Positions 8,178 to 19,045 of a stretch of 64,000 bases of DNA are shown here, one piece after another (the first letter of the stretch is position 1; each line of letters opens with the position of its first letter). The position numbers and the translations under genes were made by a program. The DNA comes from Skermanella stibiiresistens SB22 (GTDB lineage: Bacteria; Pseudomonadota; Alphaproteobacteria; Azospirillales; Azospirillaceae): the NCBI RefSeq assembly GCF_000576635.1, contig NZ_AVFL01000006.1, forward strand, positions 124,001 to 188,000, in the 5' to 3' direction. The notes below the pieces were generated by a model. The model was not told the origin of the DNA. It saw only the letters and a list, made by a program, of their open reading frames with translations, and did not search any database.

Positions 8178-9119
8178 TCAATCGTCGAACGGCTCGACGA
8201 CGTCGCGCCGGCCGATCATGAAGGCGTCCGCGACATGGACGAGCGGCGTCAGGTCGACATCCGAGGCGCCCTGCCCGACCAGTTCGACGAACCGCTGGTA
8301 GAGAGCGGGATACTCCGCCTCGACCTCGTCGACCATCGGTTGGCCGTCGTGGAACAACTTGGCGCCGCCCGACGACAGCGTCAGCGTTCCCTTGCTGGTC
8401 TCGACCCGAATGTCCCAGGTCTGATCACCGGTCTGGCGGAAGTCGAACTCGGCCCGGATGAGCACGCCGGTCTCATCGGTGAAATCGAGGTTGGCCGCGA
8501 TCGGGGCGGCGCGGTTGGATGGGAAAGCCAAGTCCGCGCGGGTGAGGAACACGGGACGCGGCATGATCCGGGTCAGGATCGACAGCGCGTTGATGCCGGG
8601 ATCGAACACGCCGAGCCCACCCGGTTCCCAGATCCAGCCCTGGCCCGGATGCCAGACCCGGACATCCTCCTTCCAGTCGATTCTGACCGAGCGGATGTCG
8701 CACCCGGCGAGGAAGGCCCTCGCCGGCTCGACCGCCGGGGCGTGGCGCGAGTGCCACGTCGCGTACAAGGTCTTGCCGGTCAGCCTGCTGGCGGCGATCA
8801 GCGGGGCGATCTCGCTGACCGTGGCGCCCGGCGGCTTTTCCAGCAGGACGTGCTTGCCAGCCCGGAGAGCCGCCAAGGCCTGCGCCTGACGCACCTGCGG
8901 CGGGGTGCAGAGCGCCACCGCCTCGATCTCCGGCGCTTGGCTCAGAAGTTCCTCCAGCGTCGTGAAATGCGCGACGCCTTCCAGTTCGGCGTTCCGGCTG
9001 GCGATGGCCGCGAGTTCGATGCCCGGCGTCGCGGCGATGGCCGCGACGTGCTGGTCCCGGGCGATCTTGCCGAACCCGACGATCGCCAAACGTATTGGAG
9101 CCAAGCGGGGCGCAGCCAT
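8178..9119 (-). CDS. L-arabinose/D-galactose 1-dehydrogenase (Gfo/Idh/MocA family)
   Basis: NAD(P)-dependent oxidation of the sugar to its lactone, the first step of the non-phosphorylative L-arabinose pathway. The N-terminal Rossmann motif is VGFGKIARDQH, followed by the Gfo/Idh/MocA EKPPGATV with the catalytic Lys. The blocks WKEDVRVWHPGQGWIWEPGG and GVFDPGINALS closely resemble my recollection of the Azospirillum brasilense enzyme AraA (about 309 residues; here 313). It is the last gene of the operon, 2 bp after the aldehyde dehydrogenase stop, and converges on the deaminase gene 66 bp away. D-galactose and D-fucose are plausible alternative substrates. Confidence 0.88.
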   Translation of the reverse strand: MAAPRLAPIRLAIVGFGKIARDQHVAAIAATPGIELAAIASRNAELEGVAHFTTLEELLSQAPEIEAVALCTPPQVRQAQALAALRAGKHVLLEKPPGATVSEIAPLIAASRLTGKTLYATWHSRHAPAVEPARAFLAGCDIRSVRIDWKEDVRVWHPGQGWIWEPGGLGVFDPGINALSILTRIMPRPVFLTRADLAFPSNRAAPIAANLDFTDETGVLIRAEFDFRQTGDQTWDIRVETSKGTLTLSSGGAKLFHDGQPMVDEVEAEYPALYQRFVELVGQGASDVDLTPLVHVADAFMIGRRDVVEPFDD

Positions 9120-9121
9120 GG

Positions 9122-10699
9122 TCAGGCTCCCGTCATGGGCCGGCCGTCGACCAGACGGGGCAGCCCCAGCGGATTGGCCTGCTTGACCGGGTCGGGCAGC
9201 AGGTCGTCCGGCAGGTCCTGATAGCAGATCGGCCGCAGGAAGCGCTGGATCGCGAGCGTGCCGACCGAGGTGCCGCGCGGATCGGAGGTCGCCGGGAACG
9301 GACCGCCATGGACCATGGCGTGGCTGACCTCCACTCCGGTAGGCCAGCCATTGGCGAGGATGCGTCCGGCACGTTCCTCGAGAAGGGGCATCAAGTCGCG
9401 GGCGAGGGAATGATCACCGGCGTCCAGGTGCAGCGTCGCGGTCAGCTGACCCTCCAGCCCCCGCGCGACCTCGAGCATTTGAGCCGCGTCGGCGCAGCGC
9501 ACGATCAGCGAGGACGCGCCGAACACCTCCTTGGACAGCGCGGGATCCGCCAGGAACGCGGAGGCGTCCGTCACGAACAGCGCCGCCCCGCAGGCGTTGG
9601 CGCCCTCCCCCACGATGCCGCGCGCCAGTGACGTCACCCCGGCATTGCCCTCCAACTCGGCGACGCCCTTGCCATAGGCGGCGTGGATGCCGGGTGTCAG
9701 CATGGTGGTGGCGGGGGCCTTCTCCACCGCGGCGCTCGCGGCGGCGATGAAGCGGTCCAGCGCTGGGCCGGCGATGCCGATGACGAGGCCGGGATTGGTG
9801 CAGAACTGGCCGGCGCCCAGGGTGAGCGAGCCGACGAAGGCGGCACCCAGCGCGTCGCCCCGCGCCTCTAGTGCCGCGGGGAGCAGGAACACCGGGTTGA
9901 TGCTGCTCATCTCGGCGTGGACCGGGATCGGGACCGGCCGGGCGGCGGCGATCCGCATCAGGGCGAGCCCGCCGGCGCGTGAGCCGGTGAACCCCACCGA
10001 CATGATGCGCGGATCGGCGACCAACGCGCCGCCAAGCTCGTTGGTCGTGCCGGTCAGCAGGGAAAACACGCCCTCGGGCAATCCCGCTTCCACGACCGCC
10101 GCGCGGATGGCGCGGCCGACCATCTCCGAGGTGCCGGGATGGGCGGGGTGGCCCTTGACCACGACGGGACAGCCGGCGGCGAGCGCCGACGCCGTGTCGC
10201 CGCCAGCGACGGAGAAGGCCAAGGGGAAATTGCTGGCGCCGAACACCGCGACCGGCCCGACACCGATATGGCGCAGCCGCAGGTCGGCTCGCGGCATCGG
10301 CTTCCGATCCGGCAGGGCCGGATCGAGCCGCGGCTCGTCGGCGCCACCGGCGCGCACCCAGTTGGCGAACAGCCGCAACTGGCCCGTGGTCCGGGCGCGC
10401 TCCCCGACGAGGCGGGGCAGCGGCAAGCCGGATTCGCGGGAGGCCCGCTCGACCAACTCATCGCCCAACGCCTCGATCTTGGCGGCGATGCCGTCGAGGA
10501 AGGCCGCGCGGACTTCCGGCGAGGTCTCGCGGTAGATCGGAAACGCCTCGGCGGCGAGCTTCGCCGCCCGCTCGACATGGGCGGGCGACGCCTCCGCGAA
10601 AGCCGGTTCCAGCGTCTTCCCAACCGAGGGGTCGACGGCTTGGAAGACTGGGCTGGCGGTGACGTCTTGGCTCCCGATGAGCACTTCACCCGTAATCAT
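9122..10699 (-). CDS. 2-oxoglutarate semialdehyde (2,5-dioxovalerate) dehydrogenase, NADP-type ALDH
   Basis: Final step of the oxidative pentose pathway, turning 2-oxoglutarate semialdehyde into 2-oxoglutarate. The catalytic Cys sits in [11 protein letters not shown] and the cofactor-binding block is [19 protein letters not shown]. The variant [14 protein letters not shown] replaces the usual ELGG motif, as in the longer KGSADH class (about 525 residues, as here). The ATG at 10699 has GGAG 8 bases upstream, while the TTG at 10711 overlaps that Shine-Dalgarno and is rejected. It sits between the L-KDA dehydratase and the sugar dehydrogenase genes, which supports the assignment. Confidence 0.88.
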   Translation of the reverse strand: MITGEVLIGSQDVTASPVFQAVDPSVGKTLEPAFAEASPAHVERAAKLAAEAFPIYRETSPEVRAAFLDGIAAKIEALGDELVERASRESGLPLPRLVGERARTTGQLRLFANWVRAGGADEPRLDPALPDRKPMPRADLRLRHIGVGPVAVFGASNFPLAFSVAGGDTASALAAGCPVVVKGHPAHPGTSEMVGRAIRAAVVEAGLPEGVFSLLTGTTNELGGALVADPRIMSVGFTGSRAGGLALMRIAAARPVPIPVHAEMSSINPVFLLPAALEARGDALGAAFVGSLTLGAGQFCTNPGLVIGIAGPALDRFIAAASAAVEKAPATTMLTPGIHAAYGKGVAELEGNAGVTSLARGIVGEGANACGAALFVTDASAFLADPALSKEVFGASSLIVRCADAAQMLEVARGLEGQLTATLHLDAGDHSLARDLMPLLEERAGRILANGWPTGVEVSHAMVHGGPFPATSDPRGTSVGTLAIQRFLRPICYQDLPDDLLPDPVKQANPLGLPRLVDGRPMTGA

Positions 10700-10769
10700 A
10701 TCACTCTCCAAGTCAATGCGTTCATACCCGTCAACACCATCACCCGTACCCTTGTCACTCGCCCCAGGG

Positions 10770-11702
10770 TCATTTGCCCCAGCGAAGCACCAGGGGATCG
10801 AGCCGGCGCGCGATCTCGATCAGGCCGGCGCGGGTGGCCGGATGCAGGGCCGGCAAGGGATGGCGCAAGGTCTCATGGGCGATCACGCCGCCCTCCTTCA
10901 TGAGCGCCTTGCACGCGGCGAGGCCGCATTGGCGGTTCTCGTAGTTGATCAGCGGCAGCCAGCGCTGGTAGGCGTCGGCCGCCTCCTCGCGCCGGCCCGC
11001 GAAGTAAGGGTCGATGATCTGGCGAATCCCGTCCGGGTAGCCGCCGCCGGTCATGGCGCCGGTCGCCCCGGCGTCGAGATCGGCCATCAGCGTGATCGCC
11101 TCCTCGCCGTCCCACGGACCCACGATCGCGTCGCCGCCGGCCTCGATCAAGCCACGCAGCTTGGCGGCGGCTTGCGGAACCTCGATCTTGAAATAGGCGA
11201 GGTTGCCGATCTCACGCGCCATGCGGGCGAGGAAGGGGACGGACAGCGGCGTGCCGGCGACCGGGGCGTCCTGCACCATGATCGGGATCGTGATGGCGTC
11301 CGAGACGACGCGGTAGAACTCATAAATCGACGCCTCGGGCACGCGGAACGTGGCACCATGGTAGGGCGGCATGATCATGACCATCGCCGCGCCGCGCTCC
11401 TGCGCCCGGCGAGACCGCTCGGCGCATACCGCCGAGGAGAAGTGCGTGGTGGTGACGATGATCGGCACGCGGCCCGCGACGTGGTCGAGCACGGCGTCGA
11501 TCACAGTGTCGCGCTCCTCGTCGGTCAGCACGAACTGCTCGGAGAAATTGGCCAGGATGCAGATGCCGTCGGATCCGGCGTCGATCATGAAATCGATCGC
11601 CCGCTTTTGGCCTTCGAGGTCGAGGGCGCCGGACGCGTCGAACACGGTCGGCGCGACGGGGAAGACACCCTTGTGAACCGGGTGGTCGAACTGTTTGGTC
11701 AT
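10770..11702 (-). CDS. L-2-keto-3-deoxyarabonate dehydratase (DapA/NAL superfamily)
   Basis: Class I Schiff-base enzyme that dehydrates L-2-keto-3-deoxyarabonate to 2-oxoglutarate semialdehyde. The catalytic Lys lies in [10 protein letters not shown] (about K172). The blocks [31 protein letters not shown] and [15 protein letters not shown] agree closely with the remembered Azospirillum AraD, including the C-terminal [12 protein letters not shown]. Length is 310 residues. It lies 20 bp after the arabonate dehydratase stop and 70 bp before the aldehyde dehydrogenase. Dihydrodipicolinate synthase is unlikely given this context. Confidence 0.9.
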   Translation of the reverse strand: MTKQFDHPVHKGVFPVAPTVFDASGALDLEGQKRAIDFMIDAGSDGICILANFSEQFVLTDEERDTVIDAVLDHVAGRVPIIVTTTHFSSAVCAERSRRAQERGAAMVMIMPPYHGATFRVPEASIYEFYRVVSDAITIPIMVQDAPVAGTPLSVPFLARMAREIGNLAYFKIEVPQAAAKLRGLIEAGGDAIVGPWDGEEAITLMADLDAGATGAMTGGGYPDGIRQIIDPYFAGRREEAADAYQRWLPLINYENRQCGLAACKALMKEGGVIAHETLRHPLPALHPATRAGLIEIARRLDPLVLRWGK

Positions 11703-11722
11703 TTTTATTCAGCCTCGACGCA

Positions 11723-13456
11723 TCAGTGGTTATCGCGGGGCACGGGCGAACCGGAGCGCCCCACCAGGAAGTCGAAATCCGCGCCGCGGTCGGCTTGCAG
11801 CACGTGGTCGATATAGAGCCGGGCGTAGCCGCGGGTCGCGTGCGGTTCCGGCGGGGTCCAGGCGGCACGCCGCGCCGCCAGCTCGGCGTCGTCGACATGC
11901 AGGTGCAGCGACCGCGCCGGAACGTCGAGCGTGATCATGTCGCCATTCCGCACCAATGCCAGCGGCCCGCCGGCCGTGGCCTCGGGTGCTACGTGCAGCA
12001 CCACCGTGCCATAGGCGGTGCCGGACATGCGGGCATCGGAGATGCGGATCATGTCGCGGACACCCTGGCGCAGCAGCTTGGCCGGCAGCGGCATGTTGCC
12101 GACCTCCGCCATGCCCGGATAGCCCTTGGGACCGCAGTTCTTCAGCACCATGACGCACGAGGCGTCGATGTCGAGATCCTCGTCGTCGACGGCGTGGTGC
12201 ATCTCCTCGACCGATTCGAACACGACCGCCCGCCCCGTGTGCCGCATCAGCTCGGGCGAGGCGGCGGACGGCTTGATCACGGCGCCGTCGGGCGCCAGGT
12301 TGCCGGTCAGGATGGCCATTCCGGACTCGGGCTTGAAGGGTGCTTCGAACGGGGTGATGACCTCGCGGTTCCAGCACGGCGCCTCGCCGACATTCTCCCA
12401 GAGGGTCTGGCCGTTGACCGTCATCGCGTCCTTGTGGAGCAGACCGCGCTCGCCCAGCGCCCGCAGCACCGCGGGCAAGCCACCGGCGTAGTAGAAGTCC
12501 TCCATCAGGAACCGCCCGGATGGCATCAAGTCGACCAGACAGTGGATGTCGCGCCCGAGCCGGTCGAAGTCGTCCAGGGTCAGGTCGATCCCGACACGGC
12601 CGGCGAGCGCCAGCAGGTGGACCACGGCGTTGGTCGACCCCCCGATCGCGGCCAGCGTCCGGATGGCGTTCTCGAAGGCTTGGCGGGTCAGGATGTCGGA
12701 CGGCTTGACGTCCTGGCGCGCCAGTTCGACGATGCGCCGGCCGGACATGCGGGCGAGCAGGTTGCGCCGGGCGTCGGCGGCGGGGATGGCCGCGTTGCCG
12801 GGAAGCCCGAGGCCAAGCGCCTCGACCATCGACGCCATGGTCGAGGCGGTGCCCATGGTCATGCAGCTGCCGGCCGAGCGGTTCATGCCGGCCTCGGCCT
12901 CGTGGAACTCCTCCAGGGTGATCTCGCCGGCGCGCAGCTGTTCGCTCATCGAGATGATGTTGGTTCCGGACCCGATGATCTCGCCGCGATACACGCCGCG
13001 CAGCTGCGGTCCGCCGGACACGCCGATCGCCGGCAGGTCGGCCGACGCCGCCCCCATCAGAAGGGCCGGGGTGGTCTTGTCGCAGCCCATCAGCAGCACG
13101 ACGCCATCGAGCGGATGGGCGCGGATCGCCTCCTCGACATCCATCGAGGCCAGGTTGCGGAACAGCATCGCGGTCGGGCGCATCGTCACCTCGCCCAGCG
13201 ATGAGACCGGGAATTCGAGGGGAAAGCCGCCGGCGTCGAGGACGCCGTAGCGGACATGCTCCGCGATGGTGCGGAAATGCGCGTTGCAAGGCGTCAGTTC
13301 CGACCAGGTGTTGCAGATGCCGATGACCGGCCGGCCATCGAACTGGTCGTGGGGGATGCCGCTGTTCTTCAGGAACGAGCGGTAATAGAAGCCCATCTTG
13401 TCCTGGCGGCCGAACCAGGCTTGGCTGCGCATCGTCTTCTTGGGATCTTGGTCCAC
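11723..13456 (-). CDS. L-arabonate dehydratase (IlvD/Edd family)
   Basis: Iron-sulfur dehydratase converting L-arabonate to L-2-keto-3-deoxyarabonate. The three cluster cysteines are present in SELTPCNAH (C57), LLMGCDKTTP (C125) and RSAGSCMTMGTAST (C198). The protein is 577 residues and ends in FLVGRSGSPVPRDNH. It starts at GTG 13456 with GGAG 8 bases upstream and follows the GntR regulator by 15 bp in the same operon. A related but separate paralogue lies at 38037-39737. Neighbouring L-KDA dehydratase and KGSADH genes favour arabonate; galactonate or fuconate are close alternatives. Confidence 0.9.
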   Translation of the reverse strand: MDQDPKKTMRSQAWFGRQDKMGFYYRSFLKNSGIPHDQFDGRPVIGICNTWSELTPCNAHFRTIAEHVRYGVLDAGGFPLEFPVSSLGEVTMRPTAMLFRNLASMDVEEAIRAHPLDGVVLLMGCDKTTPALLMGAASADLPAIGVSGGPQLRGVYRGEIIGSGTNIISMSEQLRAGEITLEEFHEAEAGMNRSAGSCMTMGTASTMASMVEALGLGLPGNAAIPAADARRNLLARMSGRRIVELARQDVKPSDILTRQAFENAIRTLAAIGGSTNAVVHLLALAGRVGIDLTLDDFDRLGRDIHCLVDLMPSGRFLMEDFYYAGGLPAVLRALGERGLLHKDAMTVNGQTLWENVGEAPCWNREVITPFEAPFKPESGMAILTGNLAPDGAVIKPSAASPELMRHTGRAVVFESVEEMHHAVDDEDLDIDASCVMVLKNCGPKGYPGMAEVGNMPLPAKLLRQGVRDMIRISDARMSGTAYGTVVLHVAPEATAGGPLALVRNGDMITLDVPARSLHLHVDDAELAARRAAWTPPEPHATRGYARLYIDHVLQADRGADFDFLVGRSGSPVPRDNH

Positions 13457-13471
13457 TTTGTTCTCCGTTCC

Positions 13472-14194
13472 TCAGCCGATAGCGCCATGACGGCGCAGAC
13501 CGTTGAAGATCACATGGGTCATGGCGGCCGAGGCGGCTTCGCCGTCGCGGTCCTCGATGGCGTCGACGATCTGCTCGTGGGACAGGATCACGATGTCCCG
13601 CTCGCGCTCCGCGATCGGGGCGCTCAACAGGAAGGATGCCCGAAGCGCCGCTTCGATGACACCGCCGATGGAGCGCATGAAGGGGTTGCCGGACGCGTTG
13701 GCGACGCCGATGTGCAGGCTCAGGTCGCCATCGGCGAAGGCCCCGCTGTCCGACTCCTCCCGTCGCATCATCGCGATGCTCGCCCGCAGGTGTTCGATGT
13801 CCGCGGCTGTCCGCCGCTCCGCCGCCAGCGCGGCCGCCCGCGGCTCGACGGCGAGACGTATCTCGGCGAGGTCGCGGAGGAACAGCTTGTCGATGCCGGC
13901 GTCCAGGTGCCAGGCCAGCACATCGACATCGAACATGTTCCAGGCGCCGCGCTCGCGCACCACGGTGCCGACCCGCGCCTTGGTGCTCAGCAGGCCCTTG
14001 GCCACCAAGGTCTTGACGCTCTCGCGCAGGACCGGCCGCGACACGCCGAAGATCCGAGTCAACTCGGCGTCGCCGGGAAGCTTGGTCCCTTCCGGATAGC
14101 GGCCGGCGATGATGTCGACGCCGATGCTGCGCGCGACCTCGGCGTGGTTGGAATGCGAGCGTCCGGTGGGGATGACGACCAGCTGCGCGCTCAC
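13472..14194 (-). CDS. GntR-family regulator, FCD type, inside the sugar operon
   Basis: A 240-residue regulator. The wHTH (about residues 8-75) includes LTRIFGVSRPVLRESVKTLV, and the FCD domain (about 90-225) shows the metal-ligand Asp/His pattern (DLSLHIGVANASGNP). The GTG start at 14194 overlaps the yjfF-like stop as GTGA, so it is translated with the transporter genes. It probably senses an acid sugar intermediate and controls this operon. A candidate operator is the 8-base inverted repeat at 18850-18872 upstream of the first gene. Longer upstream in-frame sequence lies inside the permease gene and is excluded. Confidence 0.88.
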   Translation of the reverse strand: MSAQLVVIPTGRSHSNHAEVARSIGVDIIAGRYPEGTKLPGDAELTRIFGVSRPVLRESVKTLVAKGLLSTKARVGTVVRERGAWNMFDVDVLAWHLDAGIDKLFLRDLAEIRLAVEPRAAALAAERRTAADIEHLRASIAMMRREESDSGAFADGDLSLHIGVANASGNPFMRSIGGVIEAALRASFLLSAPIAERERDIVILSHEQIVDAIEDRDGEAASAAMTHVIFNGLRRHGAIG

Positions 14195-15174
14195 GACGGC
14201 ACCACTCCCGCGACGCGGCGCGGCGGTCGCCTGGCGAGGACGACCAGAAGCTGCTGGAAGGCGATGAAGGCGAACAGCAGCACCCCCGTCGCGATCTTGG
14301 TCCACCAGCTCGACAGCGAACCGTCGAACGTGATGTAGGTCTGGATCAATCCCTGGATCAGCACGCCGACGAAGGTGCCGAAGACGAAGCCGTAGCCGCC
14401 TGTCAGCATGGTGCCGCCGATGACGACGGCCGCTATCGTATCCAACTCGACGCCGACCGCCGAGAGCGAGTACCCGGCCGAGGTGTAGAAGGTGAAGACG
14501 ATGCCCGACAGGCCGGCCAGCACGCTGGACAGCATGTAGATGCGGATCGTGGTGGCGCCGACCCGGACACCCATCAGCGCGGTCGAGGCGCGGCTGCCGC
14601 CCAGCGCGTAGACGTTGGTGCCGAACCGCGTGAAGTGCAGCAGCACGCCGCCCGCGACGAAGACGGCGAGCATCATCAGCGCGATGATGGTGAGCCGGCC
14701 GCCGCCCGGCAGGCGGATCGCGTAGCCGGCGATGTCGGAATAGAGCGGCGCGTTGATCGCGATCGATTCCGTCGACATCAGGAAGCTGGCGCCGCGGGCG
14801 AGGAACAGGCCCGCCAGGGTCACGATGAAGGGCGGCAGGTCGAAATACTGGATCGCCGCCCCCATGGCGGCGCCGAACGCCGCGCAGATGACCAGGACCA
14901 GGGCGAAGGCGACCAGCGGCGGAACGTCATGCCGCTCGATCGCCAGGGCGAGGAAGACGGTGGTGAAGCCGATCACCGAGCCGACCGAGAGATCGATGCC
15001 GCCGGAGATGATGACGAAGGTCATGCCGACCGCGACGATGCCGAGGAACGCGTTGTCGGTCAGCAGGTTGGCGACCACCCGCGTCGAGGCGAAGTTCGGA
15101 TACTGCAGGGAGCAGATGATGAACCCGACGAGGAACACCGCCGTGGTGACGAGGACGGGAAGCAGGCGGTTCAT
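14191..15174 (-). CDS. yjfF: Sugar ABC transporter permease, YjfF-like
   Basis: A 327-residue inner-membrane permease of the ribose/galactose class with 8-10 hydrophobic segments. The conserved block FVIISGGIDLSVGSVIGFTT and the C-terminal TIAAVVIGGTMLTGGYG are family hallmarks. The ATG at 15174 overlaps the preceding permease stop by 4 bases. With the YtfT-like permease it forms a heterodimeric channel. The E. coli YtfQRT-YjfF counterpart carries galactofuranose; here the enzymes suggest L-arabinose (perhaps furanose form) or galactose. An apparent longer frame to 16251 only crosses the other permease gene in the wrong phase. Confidence 0.9.
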   Translation of the reverse strand: MNRLLPVLVTTAVFLVGFIICSLQYPNFASTRVVANLLTDNAFLGIVAVGMTFVIISGGIDLSVGSVIGFTTVFLALAIERHDVPPLVAFALVLVICAAFGAAMGAAIQYFDLPPFIVTLAGLFLARGASFLMSTESIAINAPLYSDIAGYAIRLPGGGRLTIIALMMLAVFVAGGVLLHFTRFGTNVYALGGSRASTALMGVRVGATTIRIYMLSSVLAGLSGIVFTFYTSAGYSLSAVGVELDTIAAVVIGGTMLTGGYGFVFGTFVGVLIQGLIQTYITFDGSLSSWWTKIATGVLLFAFIAFQQLLVVLARRPPRRVAGVVPS

Positions 15175-16163
15175 TTGCGGGCTCCGGACAGGAGGATGGC
15201 GAGGCCGGAGAAGCGCGGCGACTGCATCAGCAGGACCACCAGCACCACCACCGCCTTGACGACCAGATTGAACTCCGGCGGGTAACCTGACAATAGGATG
15301 CCGGTATTCATGGCCTGGATGATCAGCGCGCCAAGCACGGCGAGGACGACGCTGAAGCGCCCGCCGAACAGCGAGGTGCCGCCGATCACCACCGCCAGGA
15401 TGGCGTCGAGCTCCAACCACAGGCCGGAATTGTTGGCGTCGGCGCCGAGGATGTCCGCCGCCGCGACGATGCCGGCGAGCGCCGAGCAGAAGCCGCACCA
15501 GACATAGACCGCCATCGTCATCACTCGGGTGCCGACACCGGCCAAGGCACTCGCCCGGGCGTTGCCGCCGGTCGCCTCGATCATGAGGCCAAGCGCGGTC
15601 CGGCGCACCAGCAGGATCGTCAGGACCAGCACGGTGAAGGTGATGGCGACCGGGGCGGGCACGCCCAGCACCGAGCCGCCGCCGAACCAGGCCAGATCGG
15701 GCGACGTGAAGGTGACGATGCGCCCTTCGGTGATGAGCTGGGCGATGCCGCGTCCCGCCACCATCAGGATCAGCGTCGCGATGATCGGCTGGATGCCCAG
15801 GACGGCGACCAGCAGGCCGTTCCACAGCCCGCACAGCAGACCGGCGCCGAGCGCCGCCGCGATGACCACCGGCAGCGGCTGGGTATCGGCCAGGGTGGCG
15901 GCGATCGCGCCGCATATCGCCATGACCGCGCCGACCGAGAGATCGATGCCGCGCGTGGCGATGACCAGGACCATGCCGATGGCGAGCAGGGCCACCGGCG
16001 CGCCGCGGTTGAAGACGTCGATCAGGCTGCCGAACAAGCGGCCATCCTGGAACCGGATGTCGAAGAATTGCGCCGAGACCATCCAGTTGACGGCGAGGAT
16101 GGCCAGGAACGCGAGGACTTGCGGAACGCCGGAGCGTGGCAGGCGAAGCGCCATGATGGACAT
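15171..16163 (-). CDS. ytfT: Sugar ABC transporter permease, YtfT-like
   Basis: Inner-membrane permease of about 330 residues. The hydrophobic block LLAIGMVLVIATRGIDLSVG and the later LDAILAVVIGGTSLFGGRF identify the ribose/galactofuranose permease family. ATG codons at 16163 and 16154 are both possible: GAGGGA lies 1 base before the first and about 10 before the second, so the true start may be 16154. It follows the ATPase stop by 5 bp and overlaps the yjfF-like gene by 4 bases, consistent with one mRNA and a two-permease complex. Confidence 0.88.
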   Translation of the reverse strand: MSIMALRLPRSGVPQVLAFLAILAVNWMVSAQFFDIRFQDGRLFGSLIDVFNRGAPVALLAIGMVLVIATRGIDLSVGAVMAICGAIAATLADTQPLPVVIAAALGAGLLCGLWNGLLVAVLGIQPIIATLILMVAGRGIAQLITEGRIVTFTSPDLAWFGGGSVLGVPAPVAITFTVLVLTILLVRRTALGLMIEATGGNARASALAGVGTRVMTMAVYVWCGFCSALAGIVAAADILGADANNSGLWLELDAILAVVIGGTSLFGGRFSVVLAVLGALIIQAMNTGILLSGYPPEFNLVVKAVVVLVVLLMQSPRFSGLAILLSGARK

Positions 16164-16168
16164 GTCCC

Positions 16169-17701
<1,533 letters not shown>

Positions 17702-17794
17702 GGATCGAGCACTCCCGCCGGTGGCGCGCCGGCGTTCCGCGAAAACAAGGTCACGGAGGGGCCGCGCCCGGCCCCCCGGCTTCGACGGGAAACC

Positions 17795-18760
17795 TCAGTA
17801 CCCGAGGCCCTTCTTGCTTTCGTAGATCTTCTGCGGATCGTCGGCCGACGTGTAGAGCTTGGATTCGGTCTGGATCCACTTCGGCGGAACAGTGCCCTTG
17901 TCCTTGTAGGCGACGACGGCGTCGAAGGCCGGGCCCGCCATGTTCGGGGTCAGTTCGACCGTGGCGTTGGCCTCGCCGGCGGCGATCGCCTTGAAGATGT
18001 CCGGCACCGCGTCGATCGAAACCGTGAGGACGTCGGTGCCCGGCTTCAGGCCGGCTTCCTTCATCGCCTGGATGGCGCCGACCATCATGTCGTCGTTGTG
18101 GGCGTAGACGGCGCAAATGTTCTTGCCGCCACCTTCGGCCTTGATGAAGCTCTCCATCACCTCCTTGCCCTTGGCGCGGGTGAAGTCGCCGGTCTGGCTG
18201 CGCACCAGCTTGATGTTGGAGTGGCTGGCGATGGCGGTGTCGAAGCCCTTCTTGCGGTTGGTGGCGACGCTGGCGCCGACCGTGCCCTGAAGCTCGACGA
18301 CGGCGCAGGGCTTGTCGCCGACGGTCTTGGCCAGCCATTCGCCAGCGACGGCACCCTCGTGCACGCTGTCCGAGGTGACGGCGGTCAGATACAGATCCTT
18401 GCCCGAGGCGTCGATGTCGCGGTCGAGCAGCACGACCGGGATCTTGGACTCCTTGGCCTCCTTCAACACCTGATCCCAGCCGGTGGCGACCACGGGGGCG
18501 AGGAAGATCGCGTCCACGCCCTGGGCGATGAAGGACCGGATCGCCTTGATCTGGTTCTCCTGCTTCTGCTGGGCATCGGCGATCTTGAACGTGATGTCGC
18601 GCTTCTTGGCTTCGGCCTTGGAGACCGAGGTTTCGGCCGCGCGCCAGCCCGACTCCGAGCCGATTTGCGAAAAGCCGATGGTGAGGTCGGCCGCCTGGGC
18701 TCCGAGGGTCGAGGCGAGTGTCGATACGACCGTGGCGGCGAGAAGGGCTTTGAACTTCAT
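17795..18760 (-). CDS. ytfQ: Periplasmic sugar-binding protein, YtfQ-like
   Basis: A 321-residue binding protein. A classical signal peptide (about residues 1-23) ends AQA, followed by mature ADLTIGFSQIGSESGWR, which matches YtfQ-type galactofuranose-binding proteins. Ligand-contact regions include LLDRDIDASGKDLYL, YAHNDDMMVGAIQA and SIDAVPDIFKAIAAG. It is the first gene of the nine-gene operon running to 8178. The region upstream carries an 8-base inverted repeat (18850-18872) that could be the operator. The specific sugar cannot be decided from sequence. Confidence 0.92.
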   Translation of the reverse strand: MKFKALLAATVVSTLASTLGAQAADLTIGFSQIGSESGWRAAETSVSKAEAKKRDITFKIADAQQKQENQIKAIRSFIAQGVDAIFLAPVVATGWDQVLKEAKESKIPVVLLDRDIDASGKDLYLTAVTSDSVHEGAVAGEWLAKTVGDKPCAVVELQGTVGASVATNRKKGFDTAIASHSNIKLVRSQTGDFTRAKGKEVMESFIKAEGGGKNICAVYAHNDDMMVGAIQAMKEAGLKPGTDVLTVSIDAVPDIFKAIAAGEANATVELTPNMAGPAFDAVVAYKDKGTVPPKWIQTESKLYTSADDPQKIYESKKGLGY

Positions 18761-18849
18761 GTGGCGTTTCCCCCAGAGGATCCAAACCGCGGCGCTTCTC
18801 CGAGCGCGGGGCGGCGACACGCCATCTATGGCACATCGCGAGACGGATG

Positions 18850-18872
18850 AATAGTCAAACAGTATGACTATT
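18850..18872. promoter_or_regulatory. Inverted repeat upstream of the sugar operon, candidate GntR operator
   Basis: The arms AATAGTCA (18850-18857) and TGACTATT (18865-18872) are perfect complements around a 7-base AT-rich centre. It lies about 90 bp upstream of the ytfQ start. The size and TAGTC/GACTA form fit an FCD-GntR dimer site, and the only such regulator nearby is encoded in this operon at 13472. The rest of 18761-19045 shows no further gene. Confidence 0.5.
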
Positions 18873-19045
18873 AGATTTTTGTGGAGGTATGTCGGGAGAG
18901 CCGCGGTCCCGATCGCCGACATGGGTGCCGTCCCGCTCGTCCGGACAATTCCCTTTCGCCTTCGAAGCTTTCCGCCTAGTTTCCCGACGCGATCGGCGCC
19001 GCGCCGGCGTTTGTGGCCTTTCGCGCCAATTTTTTGGAATGGTCG

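Noticed and set aside
11726-13289. Long frames on either strand overlapping the arabonate dehydratase
   Set aside because: They are low-complexity Arg/Ala/Gly shadows of a clear IlvD/Edd gene.
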